A stretch of 64,000 nt of DNA from Tenacibaculum sp. MAR_2009_124. Its GTDB lineage: Bacteria > Bacteroidota > Bacteroidia > Flavobacteriales > Flavobacteriaceae. A model generated the notes under the pieces. The model made no database searches. It was not told the DNA's origin and saw only the letters and a program-made list of their open reading frames with translations. Numbering within the stretch: the stretch's first letter is position 1; each line of letters begins with the position of its first letter. The stretch covers positions 365,501 to 429,500 of the forward strand of contig NZ_FNSF01000002.1 in the NCBI RefSeq assembly GCF_900105455.1. The letters run 5' to 3'. Made by a program: the position numbers and the translations under genes. Below are positions 45,031-53,330 of the stretch, one piece after another.

Positions 45031-45522
45031 ATGATTGTTAAAAGTGACCATGTCGAAGACTTTAATACCATTTTCGAAATTATTAATGATGCGTCCATTG
45101 CATATAAGGGAATTATACCGAAAGACCGATGGAAGGAGCCTTATATGTCTAAGGAAGAACTCATGGTTCAAATAGAAGAAGGTGTTGAGTTTTGGAGTTA
45201 TGTTGAAAATGGCAAAATTCTGGGCGTTATGGGAATTCAATTTAAAAGTGATGTTACCTTAATAAGGCACGCTTATGTGCGTACTATGGCTCGAAAAAAA
45301 GGAATTGGAGGGAAGTTGTTGAGTCATTTAATTGAAATAACTGATTTCCCAGTTCTTATAGGTACTTGGGCTGATGCATCTTGGGCGATTTCGTTTTATG
45401 AAAAGCATAAATTTAGAATAGTATCTAAAAATGAAAAAAATAACTTGTTAAAAACATATTGGTCAGTCCCTGATCGACAAATCGAAACATCAGTAGTTTT
45501 GGCGAGTAGTGATTGGTTTTAA
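45031..45522 (+). CDS. GNAT family N-acetyltransferase
   Basis: 163 residues. The fold runs from HVEDFNTIFEIINDASIAYKG through GKILGVMGIQ and VTLIRHAYVRTMARKKGIGGKLLSHLIE (the acetyl-CoA R-x-x-G-x-G loop) to WAISFYEKHKFRIVS. It transfers an acetyl group to an unknown small-molecule or protein amine in the cytoplasm. Close relatives are annotated as acetyltransferases without substrate. A 570-bp region without genes follows. Confidence 0.9.
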   Translation: MIVKSDHVEDFNTIFEIINDASIAYKGIIPKDRWKEPYMSKEELMVQIEEGVEFWSYVENGKILGVMGIQFKSDVTLIRHAYVRTMARKKGIGGKLLSHLIEITDFPVLIGTWADASWAISFYEKHKFRIVSKNEKNNLLKTYWSVPDRQIETSVVLASSDWF

Positions 45523-45784
45523 GTTTCTTGTAGTTAGTGTTTTAGTTGTTTTTTTAGAGTTTTGTGCCTTTTGTAATAGTAGTAAAAAACCTATGTGAAT
45601 TCGGGATATTGAGTAGTACTTAACTAGGGATTTTGCCTATTTTATAAACCAAAAAAACAAATTACTATTGTACTATATTGTTACGGCTGAAAAGAGTAAG
45701 TATATTAATACTTTAAATAGTAAGAGTAATTATTAATTAATTAATTTTTAGCTCGTTAACAAAGTTGTTATATGTATGCATATT

Positions 45785-45838
45785 GTTACCGTAAAGAGCC
45801 CTATGCAAGTTGGGTTCTTTAATGGTAATACTTTTTTA
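45785..45838 (+). terminator. Hairpin with T run in the gap after the GNAT gene
   Basis: TTACCGTAAAGAGCCC pairs with GGGTTCTTTAATGGTAA with a few mismatches, followed by TACTTTTTTAAAA. It is 260 bp past the GNAT stop, too far to be its normal terminator. It may end a longer leader or a small RNA from the 45523-45780 interval, where I see no reading frame. Confidence 0.5.
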
Positions 45839-45846
45839 AAATTCAT

Positions 45847-45961
45847 ATACCAAGTAATGTTAGAAACAACTGCAAAAGAAAATGAATAATTTCTTCTTTT
45901 TATTCTGAAATAGAGAGATGAAAAGTGTTTTATTAGGAGTGTTTCAAGTTGCATATGGTAT
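45847..45961. repeat. Dispersed palindromic element, diverged copy G
   Basis: 115 bp, starting ATACCAAGTAATGTTAGAAAC and ending GTTTCAAGTTGCATATGGTAT, with about 40 bp extra in the middle. It is the most diverged copy but its ends still pair. Confidence 0.6.
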
Positions 45962-46003
45962 AATACATCTAAGCTTTTTTAGCAGTTTGTAGTCTATATA
46001 AAA

Positions 46004-46032
46004 AAACCAGTTAATTTTAAATTAACTGGTTT
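46004..46032 (-). terminator. Terminator downstream of the DUF4382-like lipoprotein
   Basis: AAACCAGTTAAT/ATTAACTGGTTT, a perfect stem, with A and T runs on both sides. It lies about 60 bp past the stop codon at 46095 and is preceded by an AAGGGGAAA motif on the plus strand. Confidence 0.85.
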
Positions 46033-46094
46033 TTAATTATGACATTCAATCAAGGGGAAACAGTTTTAACTGTCCTTCAAAGTCCGGGGAACTT

Positions 46095-46859
46095 TTATTC
46101 GTCTAATAAGTCGATGGCTGTTTTAATAGCTTCTACAATAGCATCTGCTAATTGATTGTTTCCATCTGCGTCAGAAGGACTAATTTCAATAGTTCCATCA
46201 TTGTTTCCATCAGTAGCAGTAGTTAAGTCAACTCCAGTAGTAAGGTCAAATACTTGATTTAAATCGAAATCGATTACAATACTTTCTTCAACTTGAGAAA
46301 CTTGAATATCTAATTCAGGGTTTTCAAAGTCAATTTCAACTTCTTCTTCAAAGTTATGCCAGAAGATAAAAGGAGTTCCTTGAATATTTCCTTTAATTAA
46401 AATTGATTTCTCAAATAACAAACTGTTTTCATTTGTGCTTGGAGCAAATTTAAACTCTAACTCTTCAAATTGACCAGTTGGTAATTCAACATCTAAGAAA
46501 GTAACTTGGTTTTCTAATAAGTTAATTTCAAAAGGACCATTTAATTCAATTTCATCATCAAATCCTAATACTCCATCATCATCCCACTGATCATCGTTAG
46601 CAGCTGAATCTTCATTATCTTCAACATCTAATTCTAATTCAAACTCTTTTACGTTTAATAAGAATTTAGTTATTTCAAAATCAGTTTGATCGGTAGCACT
46701 TCTTCCTGCTGTTTGGTTTAAAGTACTTTTTGCACTTACACTCAAACTTCCTTTATCGTTAGGGACATCCTCATTTTTGGAGCAGCTGATTCCAACAAAA
46801 GCCATGGCAGTTAATAAACAAGCTGTTTTTAAGTTTTGGTAAGACATTGTAATTTTCAT
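46095..46859 (-). CDS. Acidic DUF4382-like lipoprotein
   Basis: 254 residues. The lipobox is in MAFVGISC. The DUF4382-like part is SLSVSAKSTLNQ...TDFEITKFLLNVKEFELELDVEDNEDSAANDDQWDDDGVLGFDDEIELNGPFEINLLENQVTF (given here in parts; residues of about 40-120). The mature protein is very rich in Asp and Glu. The start could also be the second Met, four codons in. It is downstream of a second acidic lipoprotein in the same direction and divergent from the sigma/anti-sigma/receptor operon, so the locus may be co-regulated. Its calcium or metal affinity is inference. Confidence 0.72.
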   Translation of the reverse strand: MKITMSYQNLKTACLLTAMAFVGISCSKNEDVPNDKGSLSVSAKSTLNQTAGRSATDQTDFEITKFLLNVKEFELELDVEDNEDSAANDDQWDDDGVLGFDDEIELNGPFEINLLENQVTFLDVELPTGQFEELEFKFAPSTNENSLLFEKSILIKGNIQGTPFIFWHNFEEEVEIDFENPELDIQVSQVEESIVIDFDLNQVFDLTTGVDLTTATDGNNDGTIEISPSDADGNNQLADAIVEAIKTAIDLLDE

Positions 46860-46899
46860 GTTTAAAAAAATTTAAATATTTGTATTAATTATTTTGGGG

Positions 46900-47967
46900 T
46901 TATATATTCTTGGCAAAAATTAATTGGTCATCGCCATTTCTTAAGTCTATTTCATATTCATCTGACTCACGAGTTATTTCGTGAACTTTCCAGTTTTCGT
47001 TAAAATCAGGTAAGTCGTTAATTGCAATGGTAAGTGTAATATCGTTTCCTGTTCCTGAGAGTTCCCAAGTACCATATAAGTGATCATTGTTTATGAATAC
47101 TTTTAAAGTACCATCTTCTTTGAACCAGAATATGTGGTTTTGATATTGTTCTTGCAAGTCGTTTCCTTGTCGTTCAAGTGTGTAAACTTTCAACTCTTGG
47201 AATTCTCTAAAGAAGTTTTTTACATCTTCTTGAGTACAATCGTCGCAATCATCGTCGTTATAATCATTATCGTCATCCTCATCACAATCGTAAGTAGCGG
47301 CTTCAATTAACCTTTCTAGGTCATCTATATTGCTAGCATAAACATACTCACCATTGGCTTTTTTCAGTTTTATTGGAAAGTCAAGAGTTACAATAGTATT
47401 CTCATCAATATCCTTGATAAAGTTGTGTAGCATTTCATCATTGGTAATAGACACCGTTCCAATTTGCTCATTTGATGCATTGAACAATGAAGCACCAACA
47501 GGATATACGAAATCAATACATTCTATGTCACCATCATTTTCATTCTCACCATTGCAGTCTTGTTTAAAGTTTTCGAGTTCTTCGATGTTATTTACTTCAA
47601 TGACGGTATAATCAATCAAAATAATTTTAATAGGAAAAGCTATGGTTATTGTATCATTATCATCAGTAAACTCGTCAAAAATATCTTCTATGTCTTGGTA
47701 ACCAGTGTCATCAGATATAACAAGTTCAACTCCATTAGCAATTACGGTAATAGGTAAATCGATGGTAATACAGTTTGCTTGATCGATGATATTATCTTTA
47801 GACCCATCTTTTAAGGCTGTTCTCTCTAATAGAACTGCTGCTTTAGAAAAAGGTGTAATAGCATCTGTAATTGGTGGATCAATAGTAATAGTTTCTTCGG
47901 TTCTACAAGAAGAGAACAAAATAATTCCTGCAAATAGAATAGCGATGGTGTTTTTTAATAATCTCAT
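46900..47967 (-). CDS. Acidic lipoprotein with two internal repeats
   Basis: 355 residues. The lipobox is in ILFSSC. Two repeats of about 85-95 residues (ITIDLPITVIANGVELVISDDTGYQDIEDIFDEF and IDFVYPVGASLFNASNEQIGTVSITNDEMLHNFIKDI) are each closed by an FPIK motif and a coiled segment. A very acidic cysteine-bearing patch (DCDEDDDNDYNDDDCDDC, residues of about 236-253) precedes a C-terminal beta domain. I do not recognise a named family. It lies 41 bp before the DUF4382-like gene and 175 bp from the divergent sigma gene. Confidence 0.65.
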   Translation of the reverse strand: MRLLKNTIAILFAGIILFSSCRTEETITIDPPITDAITPFSKAAVLLERTALKDGSKDNIIDQANCITIDLPITVIANGVELVISDDTGYQDIEDIFDEFTDDNDTITIAFPIKIILIDYTVIEVNNIEELENFKQDCNGENENDGDIECIDFVYPVGASLFNASNEQIGTVSITNDEMLHNFIKDIDENTIVTLDFPIKLKKANGEYVYASNIDDLERLIEAATYDCDEDDDNDYNDDDCDDCTQEDVKNFFREFQELKVYTLERQGNDLQEQYQNHIFWFKEDGTLKVFINNDHLYGTWELSGTGNDITLTIAINDLPDFNENWKVHEITRESDEYEIDLRNGDDQLIFAKNI

Positions 47968-48099
47968 AATGTTAAAGTTATAATATTGGTTAAAAGCAAT
48001 TAACGAGCTTTAAATGTTGTATGCTTGTCGTTCGACTTCATAATAGAAACAATTCACTTCAAAAATGTCCCGAATTTTTTTTTATTTTTTTTTATTTTC

Positions 48100-48107
48100 T
48101 AACTTTG
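48100..48107 (+). promoter_or_regulatory. Candidate -7 element of the ECF sigma operon
   Basis: TAACTTTG matches TAnnTTTG and lies 36 bp before the TTG start of the sigma gene. The preceding T-rich tract gives no clear -33. Confidence 0.45.
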
Positions 48108-48142
48108 TTAATTGATAATTACCCCCTAAAGCCCTATAAAAA

Positions 48143-48667
48143 TTGGCAAAAAGTTTATATGAAAATATTTGTGATAGCTTAAGGTTTTCTAAATTTTATG
48201 AAAGCTACGCACAAAGTTTGAGTGATATCTTATCTTATAAATATGGATCGCTATTGAATCCTACTGATAAAGTACAAGATGCATTTATTAAATTATGGGA
48301 AAATTGTTCTAAGGTAACACCTGATACTGCTAAATCATATGTGTATACCATAGCGAATAACTTAATGTTAAATGCAATTAAACATCAGAAGGTGACTTTA
48401 AATTACACCAAAATTGGACAGAAGGACTACACCAATGAATCTCCGGAGTTTTTAATGCGGAAAGAACAGTTTTTACAACAATATAAAAATGTGTTGGACG
48501 GATTAAAACCAGAACAAAGAGAAGCCTTTTTATTAAGTAAGGTTGAAGGCAAAACACATAAAGAAATAGCGGAACTTTTAGGAGTAACAAAAAAGGTGGT
48601 TGAACATCGTATTTACGGTGCTTTTAATACCTTAAAAAATAAACTGGAAGATTTTAAATTAAAATAA
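48143..48667 (+). CDS. ECF-type RNA polymerase sigma factor
   Basis: 174 residues, starting at TTG at 48143. Region 2 is NPTDKVQDAFIKLWENCSKVTPDTAKSYVYTIANNLMLNAIKHQKV. Region 4 is LKPEQREAFLLSKVEGKTHKEIAELLGVTKKVVEHRIYGAFNTLKNKL. It is the FecI-like sigma of a cell-surface-signalling cassette, followed by FecR and a TonB receptor. In such systems the receptor senses its substrate outside and activates the sigma through FecR. Confidence 0.9.
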   Translation: MAKSLYENICDSLRFSKFYESYAQSLSDILSYKYGSLLNPTDKVQDAFIKLWENCSKVTPDTAKSYVYTIANNLMLNAIKHQKVTLNYTKIGQKDYTNESPEFLMRKEQFLQQYKNVLDGLKPEQREAFLLSKVEGKTHKEIAELLGVTKKVVEHRIYGAFNTLKNKLEDFKLK

Positions 48668-48725
48668 TCATAAAATTTACGGGACTTTAAGCTCCTTAGT
48701 TGTTTTATAAGTAGAACGTCAAACA

Positions 48726-49631
48726 ATGGAACAAGAGTATTTAATAAAAAAGTGGTTGAATAACGACCTTGACCCGCAGGAGCAGAAAGCTTTTGATGAG
48801 CTTGAAGAGAGTGCTTTTTACAAAGAAATATTAGTGGAAGGGAAAAGATTTAAAAATCAGAACTCAACTAAAGTTATTCCATTTGAGGAGTTAAATAAGC
48901 AACTTAAACTGAAATCAACTCAAAATAAAAATTGGGTATACACACTATCCAAAGTAGCTGCTGTAGTGGCTATTTGTTTTGGAGTATATTTTTTCATGTT
49001 TCAAAATAATTCGGTTGAATACAATACTTTGTTAGCTCAGCATCAAGATATAGTTTTACCTGATGAATCGGAGGTAGTGTTAAATGAAGAATCAACCCTG
49101 ACTTTTGATAAGAAAACATGGAAAAATGAAAAAAAATTACATTTAAAAGGAGAGGCATTTTTTAAGGTAACAAAAGGACAACGTTTTGATGTTCTCACGG
49201 AGCAAGGAATGGTAACGGTATTAGGAACCGAGTTTGACGTGGTTTCGCGTAATAATGTTTTTAATGTTATTTGTTATGAAGGTTTAGTAAGTGTTACGTA
49301 TCAAAACAAAGAAGTAAAACTACCTCCTGGACATGCTTTCAAGGTAATTGAAGGTAAAGCAGATGAGTATTCCATTGCTTTATCCGAACCTCAATGGTTG
49401 CATAATATGAGCGTATTTAAGAACGCTCCGTTATCGGAAGTTTTAAAAACTTTAGAGAGAGAATATGACGTTAAAATTAAGACAGTTGGTGTAAATACCA
49501 ATATATTGTTTACTGGAGCTTTTGAGCATGGAAATATAGAAAATTCATTGAAAGCAATTACGGAAACACTCCATTTGACTTATGAAATCGAAGCGAAGGG
49601 ATTGGTAGTTATTAAAAATGCTAAAGATTAG
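48726..49631 (+). CDS. FecR-family anti-sigma factor
   Basis: 301 residues. An N-terminal cytoplasmic part with conserved W-x-N-D is followed by one membrane segment (VAAVVAICFGVYFFMF, about residues 80-95). The periplasmic FecR domain follows (TLLAQHQDIVLPDESEVVLNEESTLTFDKKTWKNEKKLHLKGEAFFKVTKGQRFDVLTEQGMVTVLGTEFDV). A DUF4974-type end closes it (PLSEVLKTLEREYDVKIKTVGVNTNILFTGAFEHGNIENSLKAI). It holds the sigma inactive until the receptor signals. Its last 14 bases overlap the receptor gene. Confidence 0.92.
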   Translation: MEQEYLIKKWLNNDLDPQEQKAFDELEESAFYKEILVEGKRFKNQNSTKVIPFEELNKQLKLKSTQNKNWVYTLSKVAAVVAICFGVYFFMFQNNSVEYNTLLAQHQDIVLPDESEVVLNEESTLTFDKKTWKNEKKLHLKGEAFFKVTKGQRFDVLTEQGMVTVLGTEFDVVSRNNVFNVICYEGLVSVTYQNKEVKLPPGHAFKVIEGKADEYSIALSEPQWLHNMSVFKNAPLSEVLKTLEREYDVKIKTVGVNTNILFTGAFEHGNIENSLKAITETLHLTYEIEAKGLVVIKNAKD

Positions 49632-52227
49632 TTATAGCAACTTGAAATACTCCTTGAAAGAACCCAAACGTTCTAGCAGACAGGTTACAAATAAATGGCT
49701 AGAAGTTTTAGAACCTAAAATATTTGGGAATCTAAAACTTTTTTTTGTATTCATGTTTCTGATTCTTTTTAGTGGAAATAGTTATTCGCAACGTGATGAA
49801 TCTCGATTACCATTGATGGAAGTTATAGAAAATATAATGAAAGTTCATGGTGTTCAGTTCAATTATCAAAGCAGTTCTTTAGAAGGAGTAAAAGTAGTTC
49901 CATTAAAAGAAGAAAGTTCTTTGCCTAAGAAATTAGAAAATTTACAACATCAAACTTCATTTCGATTCTCAAGAGTTGGATCGAAGATTATTTCTGTAAT
50001 AAAAACAACGAAAATTTGCGGGTTTGTCTGGGATAAATATATGAATGCTCCGCTTGAAGGAGCGACTATTCAAGCTGAACATGGGTATACGGTGAGTAAT
50101 GAAAAAGGATACTTTGAATTGAACAATGTTGCTTTTAATGAAGAGGTTGAGGTGCGATTTGTTGGGTTCAAGCCAAGTAAGGTCGTAGGGAATTTTTTCG
50201 CTGAAAAATCTTGTAAATCGCTTTATTTAGAAGAGGAGGTAGAAGTAGTTACACCCGTTGTTATTAAAGGGTATTTGGTAAATGGAATAGATAAAAGTAG
50301 CGATGGAAGTTTAGTGATTGACTTTTCTCGGTTTGCAACACTTCCTGGATTGATTGAAGCAGATGTATTGCAAACTATACAAGCATTGCCAGGTATTCAA
50401 AGTACGGATGAAACAGTTTCAAATATTAATATTAGAGGGGGATCTCATGATCAGAACTTAATTCTGTGGGACGGAATCAAAATGTATCAATCTGGACATT
50501 TTTTCGGTTTGATATCTAGTTTTAATCCTCAGGTTACGAAAAGAGTTTCAGTAGTAACCAATGGAACAGATGCATCCTTTACAGATGGAGTGTCTGGAAC
50601 CATTCAAATGATGACGGATAGAAAAATTCAAAGAGAATTTAAGGGAAATATAGGGGTAAACTTTATAAGTGCTGATGCCTTTTTAGATGTTCCTCTCGGA
50701 CAAAGATCTTCAATTCAGTTGGCAGGACGAAAGTCTATTAACGATTGGTTGCAAACCCCTACTTACGATCGCTATTTTGAAAGAGTAACACAATTAACAG
50801 AAATTGCTAGCAATGAGGAAAATGTAATTAATTCCAATCAAGACTTTGATTTTTATGATACGTCAGCAAGATGGCTTTATAATATATCAGATAAGGACAA
50901 ACTAAGAGTTAATTTTCTTTGGGTTCACAACGATTTATCTTTTAATGAAACCGCTAAGGTTACTGGGATTTTGACAACTAGAGAAAGTATACTCAATCAA
51001 AATAGTCTGGCAGGAGGAATTAATTATAGCAGACAATGGAATGACGATTTGTTGACAGAATTAAGTATTTACGAAACCGATTATAAGTTAAAGGCAATCA
51101 ATGCTAATGTAAGAGAGCAGCAGCGATTTTTACAAGAAAATATAGTATCTGAAACGGGAGTTAAACTGAACAATTTTTATCATTTAAATGATTGGAGACT
51201 GAACGCAGGATATCAATTTATAGAAACTAAAATTACAAATCTAAATGATATCGATGACCCTAGGTTTGTAAGATTAAAATCCTTAGTTACAAGAGAAAAT
51301 GCTTTGTTTTTTCAAGGAGATTATAGAAACGAAACAACAGGGTTGTCTATAAAACCAGGAGTTCGTTTGAGTCATATTGAGAAGTTTAAAAAAACTTTTA
51401 TAGAGCCTAGGCTTAGTATTAGACAGCAATTTAATGAGCATTTTCAAGTCGAGCTACTAGGGGAGTTTAAACATCAAAACACAACTAAAACCGTAAACTT
51501 TCAAAACGATTTTTTGGGAGTTGAAAAGCGAAGGTGGGAGCTGGCAGATATGGATGCTGTTCCTATTATAAAAAGTAAACAAATATCTCTTGGAGGTGCT
51601 TATAGCAATAGAGGTTGGTTGGTAGATGTAGAAGGTTATTATAAAGATGTTCATGGAATTACTACCCAAAGCCAGGAGTTTACCACCAAGTATGAATTTG
51701 AAAAAGAGGAGGGTAGTTATCATATTTTAGGTTTTGATTGCTTATTACGTAAACAATTTAAAAATTTAAATACCTGGTTGAGTTACTCGTTTATGAAAAA
51801 TAACTATCGGTTTGGAACATTGCCGGAATTTGAGTTTGCTAGTAATTTTGATAGTACGCACGCATTGACTTTTGGTACTGCGTATACTAAGGATGATTTA
51901 AAACTTTCATTAGGTTTTAATTACAGGACAGGAAAACCGACATCGGTGCCGTTGATTGGTGAAGAAGTATCTAATAATATTGTGAATTATGATGACGCCA
52001 ATAGCATAAGGGTATCGGATTATATGAGGGCAGATGCTTCCGCTACTTACAATGTTAGAATTTCAAAAGGTTGCAGAACAGAAATCGGAACATCTATTTG
52101 GAATTTATTAGATAAGAAGAATAAAATCTCTAATTATTATCAAATAAACTCCCAAGGAATACCAAACAAGTTTTCGAAGTTCTCCTTAGGAACTACTCTT
52201 AATTTAATGGTTAGAGTGCATTTTTAA
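49618..52227 (+). CDS. TonB-dependent receptor of the FecA type
   Basis: 869 residues. The first 36 residues are an unusual hydrophilic extension that overlaps FecR. A signal-like segment (KLFFVFMFLILFSGNSYSQ) follows. Then come an STN-like signalling domain (residues of about 65-115), a carboxypeptidase-like beta domain (CGFVWDKYMNAPLEGATIQ), a plug (LQTIQALPGIQSTDETVSNINIRGG...) and a 22-strand barrel that ends in a phenylalanine (RVHF). No SusD partner follows. The imported substrate is unknown. The only neighbours are the divergent acidic lipoproteins. Confidence 0.88.
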   Translation: MLKISYSNLKYSLKEPKRSSRQVTNKWLEVLEPKIFGNLKLFFVFMFLILFSGNSYSQRDESRLPLMEVIENIMKVHGVQFNYQSSSLEGVKVVPLKEESSLPKKLENLQHQTSFRFSRVGSKIISVIKTTKICGFVWDKYMNAPLEGATIQAEHGYTVSNEKGYFELNNVAFNEEVEVRFVGFKPSKVVGNFFAEKSCKSLYLEEEVEVVTPVVIKGYLVNGIDKSSDGSLVIDFSRFATLPGLIEADVLQTIQALPGIQSTDETVSNINIRGGSHDQNLILWDGIKMYQSGHFFGLISSFNPQVTKRVSVVTNGTDASFTDGVSGTIQMMTDRKIQREFKGNIGVNFISADAFLDVPLGQRSSIQLAGRKSINDWLQTPTYDRYFERVTQLTEIASNEENVINSNQDFDFYDTSARWLYNISDKDKLRVNFLWVHNDLSFNETAKVTGILTTRESILNQNSLAGGINYSRQWNDDLLTELSIYETDYKLKAINANVREQQRFLQENIVSETGVKLNNFYHLNDWRLNAGYQFIETKITNLNDIDDPRFVRLKSLVTRENALFFQGDYRNETTGLSIKPGVRLSHIEKFKKTFIEPRLSIRQQFNEHFQVELLGEFKHQNTTKTVNFQNDFLGVEKRRWELADMDAVPIIKSKQISLGGAYSNRGWLVDVEGYYKDVHGITTQSQEFTTKYEFEKEEGSYHILGFDCLLRKQFKNLNTWLSYSFMKNNYRFGTLPEFEFASNFDSTHALTFGTAYTKDDLKLSLGFNYRTGKPTSVPLIGEEVSNNIVNYDDANSIRVSDYMRADASATYNVRISKGCRTEIGTSIWNLLDKKNKISNYYQINSQGIPNKFSKFSLGTTLNLMVRVHF

Positions 52228-52258
52228 TCGCAGGGCGATAGCCAAGGGTTTAATTCCC

Positions 52259-52321
52259 CGAGGCTTGCCTCGAAAAGTAAAATTATGATTCCGATGGATA
52301 CCCCGTATGCTTGCATCGGGG
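52259..52321. repeat. Two REP-like hairpins downstream of the receptor
   Basis: CGAGGCttGCCTCG (52259-52272) and CCCCGtATGCttGCATCGGGG (52301-52321). They resemble extragenic palindromes frequent in Flavobacteriia. They may act as transcript ends or RNA-stability elements for the receptor mRNA. Confidence 0.5.
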
Positions 52322-52487
52322 TAGTTCATTTTTTCTTACTTTAACGTCATCTCGAACTACTTTATTCTTTTCTTTATTGGTTCAATTACCCGGATAATAC
52401 TTGTTAATATTTATTAGTTTATTCTGAAAAATACGCAGTTTAAAATACTTGTAATTAGTGACTTGTTTTAAAATTATAGCATTTTTA

Positions 52488-52536
52488 TTGAAATCATATT
52501 CAATTATTCAATATATTTGTTGAATAATTGAATATG
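52488..52536 (+). promoter_or_regulatory. Promoter inside a perfect 17-bp palindrome (operator of the ArsR-rhodanese operon)
   Basis: CATATTCAATTATTCAA (52495-52511) and TTGAATAATTGAATATG (52520-52536) are exact reverse complements. Between them lies TATATTTG, an exact TAnnTTTG -7 element. A TTG at 52488-52490 lies 21 bp upstream as -33. Each arm holds two ATTCAA-type half-sites. The ATG follows 1 bp after the palindrome. An ArsR dimer bound here would block the promoter. Confidence 0.85.
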
Positions 52537-52537
52537 T

Positions 52538-53212
52538 ATGGAATCAAAAGATTTTAAAAATACAGTTTATCAAGAATTATCAAATGTGGCAAAAGCACTT
52601 GCAAATCCTTTTAGATTGAGAGTTCTTAATTTGCTAGCTCAAGATGATTATTCGGTGGAACAAATAGCGAACAACATTCATGTTTCTATCGCTAATGCCT
52701 CACAGCACCTTCAAGTACTTAAAAAGGTAAAACTTGTTAAAACAAAAAAGAAGGGGCATTTCATTATTTATTCATTGGCAAACAATGATGTGTTTACTTT
52801 GTGGAATGCGCTTCAAAAATTCGGATTAGAAAACAGTTTAGAAATACAATCTACTTTAAAAGTATTTCAACAAGAAAATTTTGAAAGTGTTGAATTTATT
52901 ACCGCAGATGAAATAACAAAAAGCAATAACATTTCAGATTTGTGCTTTTTAGACGTACGTCCTGAAAAAGAGTTTAAAAAAGAAGCTATAGCGAATGCAA
53001 TATGCATCCCTATTGATGATTTAGAAAAAAAACTATCAACATTACCAAAGAATAAACAAATTGTAGTGTACTGTAGAGGTCCATTTTGTGTGTTTGCAGA
53101 TAAAGCAGTTCAACAACTTCAAGCGAAAGGTTTCAACGCAATTCGTTTAAAAGAAGAGGTTTTAAGCTGGAAAGAAAAGGGACTTCCCGTATCGAAATAT
53201 CAAGAAAATTAA
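52538..53212 (+). CDS. ArsR-family regulator fused to a rhodanese domain
   Basis: 224 residues. The N-terminal half is a winged helix (NVAKALANPFRLRVLNLLAQDDYSVEQIANNIHVSIANASQHLQVLKKVKLVKTKKKGHFIIYSL). It contains no cysteine, so it lacks the persulfide-sensing cysteine pair found in BigR/SqrR. A rhodanese domain fills the second half (CFLDVRPEKEFKKEAI, active loop CRGPFC near residue 184). Sulfur transfer at this loop could be the signal that releases the operator. It is the first gene of a sulfur operon. Confidence 0.85.
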   Translation: MESKDFKNTVYQELSNVAKALANPFRLRVLNLLAQDDYSVEQIANNIHVSIANASQHLQVLKKVKLVKTKKKGHFIIYSLANNDVFTLWNALQKFGLENSLEIQSTLKVFQQENFESVEFITADEITKSNNISDLCFLDVRPEKEFKKEAIANAICIPIDDLEKKLSTLPKNKQIVVYCRGPFCVFADKAVQQLQAKGFNAIRLKEEVLSWKEKGLPVSKYQEN

Positions 53213-53255
53213 GATTACCAAATATTTTTAAAACATAAAAAGTCTTACTCTACTA

Positions 53256-53288
53256 ATACCATTTGATGTTTAAAGTTACAAATGGTAT
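53256..53288. repeat. Dispersed palindromic element, short copy F
   Basis: ATACCATTTGATGTTTAAAG and TTACAAATGGTAT, with the A-rich centre deleted (33 bp). It lies inside the sulfur operon, between the ArsR-rhodanese and metallo-beta-lactamase genes. Confidence 0.65.
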
Positions 53289-53330
53289 AACTACTGGCTA
53301 TTACACTTTAGAACTTTAAAATATTGATAA

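Noticed and set aside
47354..47983. Several plus-strand frames over the acidic lipoprotein gene.
   Set aside because: They are shadows of the minus-strand gene, whose signal peptide and repeats are clear.
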